A DNA stretch of 64,000 nucleotides, from contig CAJTGE010000003.1 of NCBI GenBank assembly GCA_910575795.1, forward strand, positions 1,043-65,042. The letters are read 5' to 3'. How positions within the stretch are numbered: the stretch's first letter is position 1; each line of letters opens with the position of its first letter. This DNA comes from Clostridiaceae bacterium (GTDB taxonomy: Bacteria > Bacillota > Clostridia > Lachnospirales > Lachnospiraceae). Positions 8,924 to 17,065 of this stretch are shown here, piece by piece. Both the position numbers and the translations under genes were made by a program. The notes beneath the pieces were generated by a model, which searched no databases, was not told the DNA's origin, and saw only the letters and a program-made list of their open reading frames with translations.

Positions 8924-10271
8924 TGTCGTTGAGATAAATCTTGTTGATTATGGAAGCCCAGAAAGCACGTTTTTCTTGCGGGGTAAAGGATTCATATATA
9001 TTTTCAATATCCCATGTAAGGAACTCTTTCAGCGGGGCAAGGTTCCGGGGCCTTTGCGGTTCGTTGATAGAATCAAGCTGCCCCTGCAATTCATCACAGC
9101 GGGTTTTGAACTCTTCAAATTCTATATATCCATTTATGTATAGTTCTTTCAGGTTCTTCATTTTTTCCCTGATTCTCGCAGAATCATTTTTCCGGCTGAC
9201 AGCAGGGCCGGAAGCAGCAACTTCATAGCGGGCAATATATTTTCGGATAGCGGGCTTTATACTGTCAAGCATAAGGCGTTCCAAAGCGGATTCCTGTATT
9301 GTCTTTATATGGGTGCAAATTTTGGAATTATGGTAAAAGTTACAGCGGTATCCTATATATTCCCGGTGGTATCTGGAATCAATGCGGGTATTGGCAACCA
9401 TAGCATGATTACAGCTTGCACACTCTATCAGGCCGGTAAATACATAATAGCGGTTGTTTTCCCGGACGCGCACGTTTCTTTTGCCCTGGACTTGTAGGCG
9501 GTCAAAGCGTTCCGGCTCAATCAGGGCAGGGCAGAAATTAAGGTTCCCGCGCTTGCAGCCCTTATACAGTTCGTTGGAGAGCATACGGGAAACGGATTCA
9601 TAAGTGAGGTACATATTGTATTTTTTCATCAGGTAAAGCATGGCGCCGCGTTTGGAATTGTTTAATTCAAAGTGATCGAACAAGTCACGGGCAATGGGAG
9701 CCGTTTTTTCATCAATGACGGCCTTTCCGCCAACATTCTTGTAGCCGATTGGAAGCGAACCGCTGATAAGCTCCCCCTGGCTGATCTTGTGCTGGAATAC
9801 AACGTGGATTCTTTCACTTGTACGGTCTGCTTCATCTTGCGCCACGGAAAGGCGGATATTGACATTTAATCTTCCGTTGGCTGTTTCTGTTTCGTAGCGT
9901 TCCTGTGCCGTAAGCCAGTTGATTCCATGCTTTTCAAGAATTTCCTGAATCTTGTAATAGTCGGCAACATTACGGAACCAGCGGTCCAGTTTCGTGAAAA
10001 CGATAATATCAAATTTTTCCGCTTCCGCGTCCTGGAGCATACGCATAAATTCCTTGCGCTTATTGTATTTCTTCCGGGCGGTGTACCCCTCATCTATGTA
10101 ATAATCCATGATTTTAAGCTGGTGTACTTCCGCAAATTCCGTAAGGACTTCTTTTTGTGTTTGGATAGTGTCACCGTTCAGGGCCTGTTCCTCTGAACTG
10201 CAGCGGACGTAAAGAGCCGCCCGCTTGCATTGTATAGATTGATAATGGTTTAAGAATTTTGAATACTGCAT
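8889..10271 (-). CDS. int: Large serine recombinase (phage integrase)
   Basis: 460-residue site-specific integrase/excisionase. The N-terminal resolvase domain has the nucleophile serine in YVRCSSEEQ, with arginines in KLDRWFRN and the DEADRTSERI region. A recombinase domain follows (about residues 180-280), then a zinc ribbon (CASC..CNFYHNSKIC) and a C-terminal coiled coil. It is adjacent to attL, transcribed toward it, as is usual for phage serine integrases. The ATG at 10271 follows AGGTG by 6 bases; a GTG at 10280 is possible. Confidence 0.95.
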   Translation of the reverse strand: MQYSKFLNHYQSIQCKRAALYVRCSSEEQALNGDTIQTQKEVLTEFAEVHQLKIMDYYIDEGYTARKKYNKRKEFMRMLQDAEAEKFDIIVFTKLDRWFRNVADYYKIQEILEKHGINWLTAQERYETETANGRLNVNIRLSVAQDEADRTSERIHVVFQHKISQGELISGSLPIGYKNVGGKAVIDEKTAPIARDLFDHFELNNSKRGAMLYLMKKYNMYLTYESVSRMLSNELYKGCKRGNLNFCPALIEPERFDRLQVQGKRNVRVRENNRYYVFTGLIECASCNHAMVANTRIDSRYHREYIGYRCNFYHNSKICTHIKTIQESALERLMLDSIKPAIRKYIARYEVAASGPAVSRKNDSARIREKMKNLKELYINGYIEFEEFKTRCDELQGQLDSINEPQRPRNLAPLKEFLTWDIENIYESFTPQEKRAFWASIINKIYLNDINEIVEIDFLS

Positions 10272-10357
10272 ACATAGCACCTACTTTCTGAAAAAGAGTA
10301 TAAAAAGAAAGCCTATGCAAAAGCATGGCTTCCGTGCTATAATATACCTTGCGAGGG

Positions 10358-10372
10358 GTGCTATTATAGCAC
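10358..10372. promoter_or_regulatory. Palindrome in the intergenic region before int
   Basis: GTGCTATTATAGCAC is a perfect 7-1-7 palindrome; its half GTGCTAT also occurs at 10334-10340 followed by AATATA. This lies in the 260-base region between int (leftward) and the XRE gene (rightward). It is a candidate operator for a phage regulator. Confidence 0.5.
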
Positions 10373-10540
10373 TTGTGCCATGCCTTACGCATTGGCGGCT
10401 GAAAACCGTTTGCTATTACCAGTAGCAGGCGGTTTTCTTTATGTCGAAAAAGCAACTAATTTGATGATGAAAAATGCTTGCAAAATGCCGTGTCGTTTAA
10501 TGGGATATATTTGTAGTTCTACAAAGGAGGCAACAAATAT

Positions 10541-10738
10541 ATGGATATACTCACATGGCAGGCACGGACCGAACAAAGCATTAACCTTATAAAGCTGTCA
10601 CAGCTTACCGGAATCAGCAAAAGCACGCTGAACAACATTGAAAACGGCAGGACTTCACCAACATTAAAACAGCTTGAAGTTATTGCCATAGCCCTGAATG
10701 TCAAAATCACGGACTTGTTTTCGAGTGAATATAAGTGA
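10541..10738 (+). CDS. XRE-family HTH regulator (Cro-like)
   Basis: A 65-residue protein that is essentially one helix-turn-helix domain: LSQLTGISKSTLNNIENGRTSPTLKQLEVIAIAL is the XRE pattern. A strong AAAGGAGG precedes it by about 9 bases. This minimal single-domain form is typical of Cro-like or excision-control proteins. It is transcribed away from int. The target is unknown; palindromes at 10334-10372 are candidates. Confidence 0.85.
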   Translation: MDILTWQARTEQSINLIKLSQLTGISKSTLNNIENGRTSPTLKQLEVIAIALNVKITDLFSSEYK

Positions 10739-10866
10739 TTATATCATTCGGGGGCATAAAAAACAGCCACTAAAAATTTATTTCCAGAATATTGGAAATC
10801 GTAGCGGAGAACCACACAAACGGGAGATAAGGTGATATAATCATCTACCGAAAGGAGGATTCTGCC

Positions 10867-10980
10867 GTGAATGAAATAATCAAGCAGTCCATTCTTTCCA
10901 TGCTGGACAAGTTGGGCGAAAAGGACTTGAAGCGGGTACATAATTTCGTACAGCGCATTTACTTAAAGATGAATAAGTGA
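10867..10980 (+). CDS. Small conserved-looking phage protein, 37 aa
   Basis: GTG start after AAAGGAGG (10852-10859), encoding 37 mostly helical, basic residues (IIKQSILSMLDKLGEKDLKR). No motif is recognised. It lies between two XRE genes, so a role in the lysis/lysogeny switch is possible but unproven. Confidence 0.6.
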   Translation: MNEIIKQSILSMLDKLGEKDLKRVHNFVQRIYLKMNK

Positions 10981-11018
10981 TATACATAGGGGATTCGGTG
11001 TAAAAACCGGATTCCTTT

Positions 11019-11378
11019 TTATGTACGCCGTAGGAAGTTCATCAGGATTTGCCGCTGTTCTTTTGGCAGCTTGACAAAATCCCTCACCAGTTCCTTTTCT
11101 GATTCGTCCAGGTCAAATTCTTCCGCCAGTTCGTCAATGACGGTTTCCGGCAGGTCTGTAAATATTTCCCCTACACCTGTATCCAGGAAGAGGTAATTCA
11201 CATTAAATTCCCGGCAAATAGATTTCTTTACAGATTCAGAAACAGAGCGTTTTTGATTTTCATACATACCGATTGAAGTATAACTTAAACCGATTTTTTC
11301 CCCAAACTCTGTTTGCGTGAGGGATAAAAGTTCGCGTATTTGTTTTATTCTCGAACCTATGTCGTTCAAATGTTTCAC
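11019..11378 (-). CDS. XRE-family phage repressor (CI-like)
   Basis: 119 residues, transcribed leftward against the early genes. The N-terminal XRE helix-turn-helix covers about residues 8-62 (LLSLTQTEFGEKIGLSYTSIGMYENQKRSVS). The C-terminal tail is acidic and helical (DELAEEFDLDESEKELVRDFVKLP). There is no protease-like domain, so it is the short repressor type. It faces the early promoter at 11444 across a divergent control region, the usual place for the lysogeny repressor. Confidence 0.88.
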   Translation of the reverse strand: MKHLNDIGSRIKQIRELLSLTQTEFGEKIGLSYTSIGMYENQKRSVSESVKKSICREFNVNYLFLDTGVGEIFTDLPETVIDELAEEFDLDESEKELVRDFVKLPKEQRQILMNFLRRT

Positions 11379-11443
11379 CGCCTTTCTTCCACATCAATAT
11401 ATCACAATAAATGTCACAGTGCAACATTTTTAAAGAGAAAGTA

Positions 11444-11472
11444 TTGACTTGAATGTTCGCATGTGGTATTAT
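11444..11472 (+). promoter_or_regulatory. Early rightward promoter with operator repeats
   Basis: TTGACT (11444-11449), 17-base spacer, TATTAT (11467-11472). Repeated elements flank it: TGTTC/GAACA (11453 and 11484) and the inverted pair TGTCACAGTG (11412) and TGTGACACTG (11495). These are likely binding sites for the repressor at 11019-11378. Confidence 0.75.
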
Positions 11473-11529
11473 GACCCCACGGAGGAACATTTTGATGTGA
11501 CACTGATGTACAGAAAGCGGGGTGATTGA

Positions 11530-11721
11530 ATGGAGGGACAGCAGGCGCAGGAAACGCTTGTGCAGGAAATCCATATGCGTACAGAAGATTTTGAAAAATG
11601 CTTTACGGCCTTGCAGCAGTTGTCTATGCCGCTGAAATTAGGTGAAAAAATGCGGGCCGTCATGGAATACGACCCGCAAAAGGCAACAACGGCATTTCGG
11701 TATTTCAAGATTGAAGAGTGA
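11530..11721 (+). CDS. First early gene, unknown function, 63 aa
   Basis: Helical 63-residue protein, first gene downstream of the early promoter, with GGGGTG before the ATG. It ends in FRYFKIEE. No motif is recognised. Its 3' end overlaps the leftward gene at 11705 by 17 bases. Confidence 0.7.
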   Translation: MEGQQAQETLVQEIHMRTEDFEKCFTALQQLSMPLKLGEKMRAVMEYDPQKATTAFRYFKIEE

Positions 11722-11908
11722 TATATTTTGGGGGAATTTTCAGAAGATTTTCAATAGGTTCAGGAGAATCCCAAAATACATCATACATACCAATGCGTTC
11801 CCGGTCCAGGTAAGAATTGCACATGAAAGAAAACCCGTCCAAAAGGTTATAAAGTGCTTCCCGTTCTTCCAGAGGAAAGGAACGTAAATCTACCAAGTAG
11901 TGCTTCAT
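11705..11908 (-). CDS. Small leftward early-region protein, 67 aa
   Basis: MKHYLVDLRSFPLEEREALYNL... is a well-composed 67-residue frame on the minus strand. Its leader (CAGAAAGCGGGGTG before the ATG) is identical to that of the rightward gene at 11530, which argues the strand is right. The competing plus-strand frame there is basic and without a ribosome site. Function unknown. Confidence 0.6.
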   Translation of the reverse strand: MKHYLVDLRSFPLEEREALYNLLDGFSFMCNSYLDRERIGMYDVFWDSPEPIENLLKIPPKYITLQS

Positions 11909-11931
11909 ACAGTTACACCCCGCTTTCTGTA

Positions 11932-11967
11932 ATGGATTCGGTATTGCAGTACCGTAAATCCATTATA
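11932..11967. repeat. Stem-loop in early region
   Basis: TAATGGATT-CGGTA pairs with TACCG-TA-AATCCATTA across TTGCAG, about 14 pairs with a two-base bulge and no T-run. It lies between diverging genes 11705 and 12004 and could be an operator or RNA structure. Confidence 0.6.
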
Positions 11968-12003
11968 GGACGGGCGGGAAGAAAAGGAAAGGAGAGAAAA
12001 ACA

Positions 12004-12171
12004 ATGACAGAGGGAAGAAATTTACTGGATATGGAAGCGGAGAAGCAGGAAACCAGAGAATTTATTGAACTGTTCCGGGCCATGCCGAGAGATAAGCGCC
12101 GTGATGTCAAGTATATCATGGTGGGAGTAAATCTTATGAACCAGAACCGGGAGGAAAAGCGGCTGGTGTAG
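12004..12171 (+). CDS. Small early protein, 55 aa
   Basis: Charged helical protein (MTEGRNLLDMEAEKQETREF...), ATG after AAAGGAGAG. First of a run of closely packed small early genes. Function unknown. Confidence 0.65.
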   Translation: MTEGRNLLDMEAEKQETREFIELFRAMPRDKRRDVKYIMVGVNLMNQNREEKRLV

Positions 12172-12186
12172 AAAGGGGTGCGGCAT

Positions 12187-12342
12187 ATGGCGAAAACGGT
12201 AAACGTGAACCGGGTATTTGAAGCGGTTGCGCGGATTGTCACACAACGGGAAGAGGGCGCAAAAGTTACCCTTGTAGAAGTAAAACGGGTTGAGAGCCGG
12301 AAAGCGGCAGCAGGGGAACGGCAGCGGGCAGCAGTACGATAA
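12187..12342 (+). CDS. Small early protein, 51 aa
   Basis: MAKTVNVNRVFEAVARIV... ATG 15 bases after the previous stop, with AAAGGGGTG upstream. Basic, helical, no motif recognised. It is below the usual length cut-off for ORF calling but has coding-like composition and operon position. Confidence 0.6.
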   Translation: MAKTVNVNRVFEAVARIVTQREEGAKVTLVEVKRVESRKAAAGERQRAAVR

Positions 12343-12357
12343 AAGGAGTTTGCGGAG

Positions 12358-12558
12358 ATGGCAAAAGCAATGAGAATAAAGGGTACTGTAAAGTACCAGA
12401 AACAAATAGCAACAAATGACCCGGACGCATACGCAGAAGTTACCCTGCAATTTGAGGGGCTTATGGAAAGCAGGCTTGCGGAGTTGCGGCAACTGTTTAA
12501 TCAGTTCTTCGCAGAGGTAGAGGGAATCGTAAAAGAAGATACCAGCTTGTATGTATAA
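12358..12558 (+). CDS. Small early protein, 66 aa
   Basis: MAKAMRIKGTVKYQKQIA..., ATG after AAAAGGAG. It is spaced 15 bases from the previous gene. It is mixed beta/helical and no motif is recognised. Confidence 0.65.
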   Translation: MAKAMRIKGTVKYQKQIATNDPDAYAEVTLQFEGLMESRLAELRQLFNQFFAEVEGIVKEDTSLYV

Positions 12559-12630
12559 CCGCGGGCGGCAGCAGGACAGAAAGGCGGTGCGCCATGATAA
12601 AGCAGGATTTACGGGCGGGGGGGGGTACTG

Positions 12631-13185
12631 GTGCGGAGTGAAAAGTTAAGCCCGGAGGAAAAACAGCTTGCGGAGAGATACCACAGGCTGATTTATAAAT
12701 TCCTGAATGAAAAACACCTGAATGAACGGGAGTATTACGGGTTGGCGGCTATTGGCTACTGCAAAGCGGTGAAACAGTATTGTGCCAGGGAGCAGCTTAG
12801 ACAGTGGAGTTTTACAACGGTTGCCTGGAAGAAAATGTGTTGTGAAGTCTACAACGAACGGCAGAAGCGGCGGAGATTGAAACGTGCGGCGGAAGTTTTA
12901 AGCCTTGACGCCCCCGCAGGCGGTGAAGAGCCGCAGACGCTTTATAACTATATAGGTGATCTGGATTCGGGCATAGAAGAACTTCCGGTGATTGAGTTGC
13001 AACGTGAGATAAAAGAAAGACTGGGGGCAGGCCAGCGGCAGCAGTTGGAAAACATTCTGAAAGGCTACACCATACGGGAGAGTGCGGAAATCATGCACAT
13101 TTCGGCAAGCGCGGCCTATAAAAACCAGAGGGAAATAAAAAGGGTTGCTTTAGAGGTAATCAATGACTGGAGGGAAAGCGGGTGA
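12631..13185 (+). CDS. RNA polymerase sigma-70-like factor
   Basis: 184 residues with a sigma region-2-like helix set (LAAIGYCKAVKQYC..WSFTTVAWKKMCCEVYNERQKRRR) and a C-terminal region-4-like HTH (ILKGYTIRESAEIMHISASAAYKNQREIKR). It probably redirects host RNA polymerase to phage genes. The start is unclear. GTG 12631 lacks a normal site, whereas ATG 12594 with good spacing reads into a G9 tract (12617-12625) and would join this frame only if the tract were eight Gs. Confidence 0.75.
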   Translation: MRSEKLSPEEKQLAERYHRLIYKFLNEKHLNEREYYGLAAIGYCKAVKQYCAREQLRQWSFTTVAWKKMCCEVYNERQKRRRLKRAAEVLSLDAPAGGEEPQTLYNYIGDLDSGIEELPVIELQREIKERLGAGQRQQLENILKGYTIRESAEIMHISASAAYKNQREIKRVALEVINDWRESG

Positions 13186-13388
13186 AAAAGAGGAAAGAAA
13201 AATTCCACATAGTATACCTGAACCCGGAGAAGTGCAGCTTCCACCAGATACCGGGTTATATCGTGGCTATGGCGAACGTGGGCGGCAGTGTGTATTGTGC
13301 GTTCTTTGATGACGGCCTGCATACGGAGGAAAGCATTAAGAAAAACAACCGCACAATAAAACTTCATGCAATTTATTCATGCTGGTAG
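13182..13388 (+). CDS. Small early protein, 68 aa
   Basis: GTG start overlapping the sigma-like gene stop. It is mixed beta/alpha, with an aromatic and Cys-containing core (YIVAMANVGGSVYCAFFDDG). Function unknown. Confidence 0.6.
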   Translation: MKKRKEKFHIVYLNPEKCSFHQIPGYIVAMANVGGSVYCAFFDDGLHTEESIKKNNRTIKLHAIYSCW

Positions 13389-13400
13389 GAGGAAAGAAAG

Positions 13401-13859
13401 GTGAGATATAGAGGATTGACAGATAAGGGGGAAATGGTTTACGGCCTGCCGTCTTACGGCTTCCAGTCGGAAGAGGTTAAGGAGATCGGGACGCCGGACG
13501 GGGATTTTCAGGAGATCAGGCCGGGGACGCTGGGGGAATATACGGGGTATACAGACAGAAAAGGGGCCGGCATTTATACGGGGGACATTACAAAGCTGAT
13601 TCTTCCGGGCGGGGAAGTCCGGCTGTTTGAGGTGGGAAAAACCGTCCTGGACCGGGAAATGAAGCCGCCTAAAGGCTTCACGGCAGCAGGAAAGAACATT
13701 GTCAGGCTGAACACCTATGTATTTATCTGGCTGGAAAACGGTGCTGTCCTGTTGCCGTGCGTGGATTCCAGGGGGCGGTGCGACACGGAAAAAATGGAGG
13801 TTGTGGGCAACGTACACCAGAACCCGGAACTGCTGGTGAGAGGGGGCGGGGATTCGTGA
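13401..13859 (+). CDS. YopX-like phage protein
   Basis: 152 residues beginning MRYRGLTDKGEMVYG, with the YopX-type pattern of repeated beta strands (GEYTGYTDRKGAGIYTGDI..., VVGNVHQNPELL). YopX proteins are widespread in Firmicute phages and have no known activity. GTG start 12 bases after the previous gene. Its stop overlaps the second YopX-like gene. Confidence 0.75.
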   Translation: MRYRGLTDKGEMVYGLPSYGFQSEEVKEIGTPDGDFQEIRPGTLGEYTGYTDRKGAGIYTGDITKLILPGGEVRLFEVGKTVLDREMKPPKGFTAAGKNIVRLNTYVFIWLENGAVLLPCVDSRGRCDTEKMEVVGNVHQNPELLVRGGGDS

Positions 13860-14494
13860 CGTACAGGGCGAAAATAAAAACGGGAAAAGGCTGCCCTTTC
13901 CCCATATGGGTAGAGGGGGAATATACCACGGAGCCGCCCAGGAAGCCGGGAAGCAGCGAGGACAGACCGAAAGGGCATTACATAGACAAAGGCGGGTATC
14001 CGGGGGCGAATGTGTATGAAATCGACATAAAAACGCTGTGCAGGGATTCCGGCATAGAAGATTTGGCAGGCAGGCCGATTTTTGAAAATGACTTTGTGCG
14101 GTATATCCATTTAGACCAGGAGGGGAAAGTTATTCATTCCTATTGCGTGGCTGTGATCGGCGCAGGTGGGGAACTGGAAATGGTTGATTTCATGACCGGG
14201 GAGATTATGAACCGGGCAGAGGAAAACCGCCTGAAAGTGATCGGGAATGTGTTTGACAACGATTCGTTCATGGAGGATATGGAAAGGGCGTATGAGGATT
14301 CAGGAAGCCGCTGTATGCCCTATATTCCTGCTATAAACGTGCAGTTTGGGGATTATCCGTACTGGAAGCTGAAATGCCGTAAATGCGGCAGAATGGCGTT
14401 CGGGATTATCTTCACAACAAAGTGTACCGAGTGCGGCGGGTTCGTGGATTGCACCTTGACAACTGAAATAAAAAAAGAAAGCCTTACCGGGTAG
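13856..14494 (+). CDS. YopX-like protein with C-terminal zinc ribbon
   Basis: 212 residues. The N-terminal two thirds resemble YopX (CRDSGIEDLAGRPIFENDFVRY, LKVIGNVFDN). The C terminus adds a CRKCG...CTECGG zinc ribbon at about residues 174-200. GTG start overlaps the upstream stop, so the two YopX-like genes are coupled. The zinc ribbon suggests nucleic-acid or protein binding; the activity is unknown. Confidence 0.7.
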   Translation: MTYRAKIKTGKGCPFPIWVEGEYTTEPPRKPGSSEDRPKGHYIDKGGYPGANVYEIDIKTLCRDSGIEDLAGRPIFENDFVRYIHLDQEGKVIHSYCVAVIGAGGELEMVDFMTGEIMNRAEENRLKVIGNVFDNDSFMEDMERAYEDSGSRCMPYIPAINVQFGDYPYWKLKCRKCGRMAFGIIFTTKCTECGGFVDCTLTTEIKKESLTG

Positions 14495-14516
14495 TGGCAT
14501 ACCGCGGAATGCTTTC
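14472..14516 (+). terminator. Inverted repeat at end of YopX-like operon
   Basis: AAAGAAAGC near the stop codon is inverted as GCTTTCTTT about 30 bases on, with inner pairing between TACCGGGTA and TACCGCGG sequences. It is a weak rho-independent terminator candidate. Confidence 0.5.
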
Positions 14517-14521
14517 TTTTA

Positions 14522-14568
14522 AGTCCATAGTTCAATGAACCAAACCTATATTCATTGTACTATGGACT
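14522..14568. repeat. 18-bp-arm hairpin before rep gene
   Basis: AGTCCATAGTTCAATGAA and TTCATTGTACTATGGACT form an 18-pair stem with one mismatch and an 11-base loop (CCAAACCTATA). There is no T-run. The hairpin lies about 180 bases upstream of the HUH Rep gene in a 250-base gap, so it is a candidate replication origin structure or operator. Confidence 0.6.
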
Positions 14569-14746
14569 GCCTGGAAAGTCAATACATCAGTTCGGCGTAT
14601 TGGCTGAAAATAACGCACTTTATGGGTGCGTTCAGGACCTTGTATGGGGTATTAACACTGTGACGAAAGAGTAAAAATATAATATATAAGAACAAGTGTT
14701 CTATCCTGTGCATAAGGAAAGGGAATGTATAGGAGGACATAGGACA

Positions 14747-15571
14747 GTGAAGAGGAAAGGCGTTAAAAAGTTTGTACGGGAGAAAAAGATATACTGTGGT
14801 AAGGACTATCTGGAAGTAGACGTGATTCCCTGCAGTAACCAGAAAAAGGGGAGGGCAGGGAAAAGCAAGGAATCATCACAGGCACAAAAGAACCTGAATG
14901 AAAAAAATGCCAAAAGGCGGTTCGTGCAGTTGGGGAATACGAATTTCGGCAAGGGTGATCTATGTGTGGATTGCACCTATGCAGACGGGTTCCTGCCTGA
15001 CACACTGGGGCAGGCTTTTAATGACATAGAGAACTACATAAGGCGCATTAAGTACCATATGGGGAAAAAGGGGCTGGAATTAAAGTACATGGCTGTTACG
15101 GAATACAGTACGGAAGAGGAAGAGGGGGAAGAGGGCACGGCAGATGAAAGGGCAAAGCCGGTAAGGGTACATCACCACTTAATCATCAATGGCGGGCTGG
15201 ATAGGGATTTTGTAGAAAGTTTGTGGAGTAAAAAGGTTAAGGGAGAAAAGGAAAAGGCCAGCATGGGATTCTGTAATGCTGACAGACTGCAGCCGAACGA
15301 AAACGGCATAGAGGCCCGCTGTAACTATATGCAGAAAAGGAAGAAAGGGTGCAAGCGTTACAGTTGTTCACAGAACCTTAAAAAGCCGGTAATCAGGAAG
15401 AATGACAGCAAGTACAGTTTCAAGAAGATACGGGAGTTAAGCAGGACACCGGAGGATAAAGAGTATTGGCGGAAGCAGTTTCCAGACTATGAGCCGTCCC
15501 GGATAGAATGGGAATATAACGAGTTTACCGGGTGGGCGGTGTACGTCAAACTAAGGAGGATTGCAAAGTGA
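14747..15571 (+). CDS. rep: HUH rolling-circle replication protein
   Basis: 274-residue replication initiator resembling the REP_ORF2/G2P class. The metal-binding HUH-type motif is in VRVHHHLIING (about residues 140-150), and candidate nucleophile tyrosine is in CNYMQKRKK (about residue 202). It would nick a double-strand origin and start rolling-circle copying. GTG 14747 lies 10 bases after AGGAGG; the longer frame to 14696 has no site. Finding it with ParA/ParB hints at an extrachromosomal stage. Confidence 0.75.
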   Translation: MKRKGVKKFVREKKIYCGKDYLEVDVIPCSNQKKGRAGKSKESSQAQKNLNEKNAKRRFVQLGNTNFGKGDLCVDCTYADGFLPDTLGQAFNDIENYIRRIKYHMGKKGLELKYMAVTEYSTEEEEGEEGTADERAKPVRVHHHLIINGGLDRDFVESLWSKKVKGEKEKASMGFCNADRLQPNENGIEARCNYMQKRKKGCKRYSCSQNLKKPVIRKNDSKYSFKKIRELSRTPEDKEYWRKQFPDYEPSRIEWEYNEFTGWAVYVKLRRIAK

Positions 15572-15615
15572 AAAATGCAGGGTAAAAGAAGTATGCAGCA
15601 GGGGGAAAGGCAGAA

Positions 15616-16527
15616 ATGCGGATAGGCTTACATGACGCAGAGAGGGAGCATTTCAAACATAAGACATTCCCAAACTATGCGCTTATGAAAATATCAGCTT
15701 TTCATAAAATGCAGGGTGACACGGTGGAGTGGTGGCAGCAGGGGCAGCAGTATGACCGGGTGTATTCTTCAAAGATATTCGATTTTACCGCAGAGAACCC
15801 GAACTTGCCGCCTGATACCATAAAGGGCGGAACCGGGTATGATTTAAAAGCAGTTCTTCCGCAGGAAATAGAAGATATTTACCCGGATTATTCCATATAC
15901 CCGGAATGTAACTATGCAATAGGCTATATCACAAGGGGCTGTCCCAACAAATGCCCGTGGTGTCTGGTTCCTCTGAAAGAGGGCGGGATAAAGCCTTACA
16001 GGACGTGGCAGCAGTTGGTGAGGTATGACACGGATAAACTGGTGCTTATGGATAATAATATTCTGGCTTGCGAATACGGCATAGGGCAGCTTAAAAGCCT
16101 GATAGGTTCCGGGTATCGGATTGACTTAAATCAGGGCATGGACGCAAGACTTGTGACGCCGGAAATAGCGGATATTCTGTGCAGGCTTGAATGGATTAGG
16201 TACATACGCTTTTCGTGCGACACGATAGGGCAGATACCGCACATTGACAAGGTGATACGGCTGTTTGGGGAACACGGGGTGAAGCCATATAAAGTCATGG
16301 TGTATGTGCTGGTGAGAAGTGACCTTGAAAATGCGGATTACCGCGTGGAATCCCTGAAAAAACATAAAGGGATACGGCTGTATGCCCAGGCAGAAAGAAA
16401 TGAGCGCATGGGAATAGTCCCAAACAGGGCCCAGCTTGAATTTGCGAACCGGTATGTATATGGCGGTTCGTTCAGGAAAGAAAGCTGGAAAGAGTATATA
16501 AACAACCGCCCGTATCTGAATTTCTGA
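15616..16527 (+). CDS. Radical SAM-like protein
   Basis: 303 residues. The cluster motif RGCPNKCPWC gives CxxxCxxC near residue 115, as in radical SAM enzymes. Downstream strands (LVLMDNNILA, DLNQGMDARLV, IRFSCDT) match the partial TIM barrel. The residues before the motif resemble a degenerate N-terminal domain. I know of similar genes in Firmicute phages without an assigned reaction. The substrate is unknown. Confidence 0.82.
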   Translation: MRIGLHDAEREHFKHKTFPNYALMKISAFHKMQGDTVEWWQQGQQYDRVYSSKIFDFTAENPNLPPDTIKGGTGYDLKAVLPQEIEDIYPDYSIYPECNYAIGYITRGCPNKCPWCLVPLKEGGIKPYRTWQQLVRYDTDKLVLMDNNILACEYGIGQLKSLIGSGYRIDLNQGMDARLVTPEIADILCRLEWIRYIRFSCDTIGQIPHIDKVIRLFGEHGVKPYKVMVYVLVRSDLENADYRVESLKKHKGIRLYAQAERNERMGIVPNRAQLEFANRYVYGGSFRKESWKEYINNRPYLNF

Positions 16528-16541
16528 AAGGTGGTGCTGGA

Positions 16542-16697
16542 ATGGCGGAAAGCAAGGAGAAAGTGAATCTGCTGAAAGATTGGGACAGTATCAGACAGTT
16601 GGTAAAGCGCGGCCTGAAACGGCTGGGGCATGACATTCCGATTGTATGTATGGACCCGGAGGACAAAAGGAGGAAAGGGAAGTGCATGGAAAGGTAA
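16542..16697 (+). CDS. Small protein, 51 aa
   Basis: MAESKEKVNLLKDWDSIRQ..., ATG after AAAGGTGG. Basic, helical. It overlaps the next gene by 16 bases. Unknown function. Confidence 0.6.
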   Translation: MAESKEKVNLLKDWDSIRQLVKRGLKRLGHDIPIVCMDPEDKRRKGKCMER

Positions 16698-17005
16698 AAA
16701 ATATTGTAAAGTGTGACAAGTGCGGCAGGAACATAAAAATCAATCACAAATATAAACGGGTGGGTGATCTGGAATACAGATATTTCAGTTGTAAACGGTG
16801 TGGCGCGGTTTATGTTATTTCTGTCACAGATGAAGCCTTGCGGCAGGAAATCAAAAAGTATCAGAAAATCATGGAGGGGTTGCAGACGCAGATTGTCCCG
16901 CCTGAAATTTCGCAGGAAGCACAGTTGATTCTTCAAACCAACGTACAGAGAAGCCGGGAACTGAAAGAAAAATATCCGCTGGAACTGAAACCGTGGGAGA
17001 AATAA
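16682..17005 (+). CDS. Zinc-ribbon protein
   Basis: 107 residues with an N-terminal zinc ribbon (CDKCGRN at about residues 10-16 and CKRCGAV near 39-45) and a helical C-terminal part. GTG 16682 follows AGGAGGAAAGGG; the frame upstream is not preceded by a site. Probably nucleic-acid binding; role unknown. Confidence 0.7.
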   Translation: MHGKVKNIVKCDKCGRNIKINHKYKRVGDLEYRYFSCKRCGAVYVISVTDEALRQEIKKYQKIMEGLQTQIVPPEISQEAQLILQTNVQRSRELKEKYPLELKPWEK

Positions 17006-17008
17006 TAA

Positions 17009-17027
17009 TGTGACCGATTCGGACACA
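17009..17027. repeat. Dispersed 19-bp palindrome, copy 1 (intergenic)
   Basis: TGTGACCGATTCGGACACA, 9-1-9 palindrome with one mismatched pair. It lies just after the stop at 17005. Candidate ParB-binding (parS-like) site or phage operator; see the other six copies. Confidence 0.85.
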
Positions 17028-17065
17028 AAGAAAAGAACTATATCAGGATTTAGCGGAGGTGAAAT

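Noticed and set aside
8941..9497. Plus-strand frames inside the integrase gene
   Set aside because: Opposite-strand shadows of the well-supported serine integrase.
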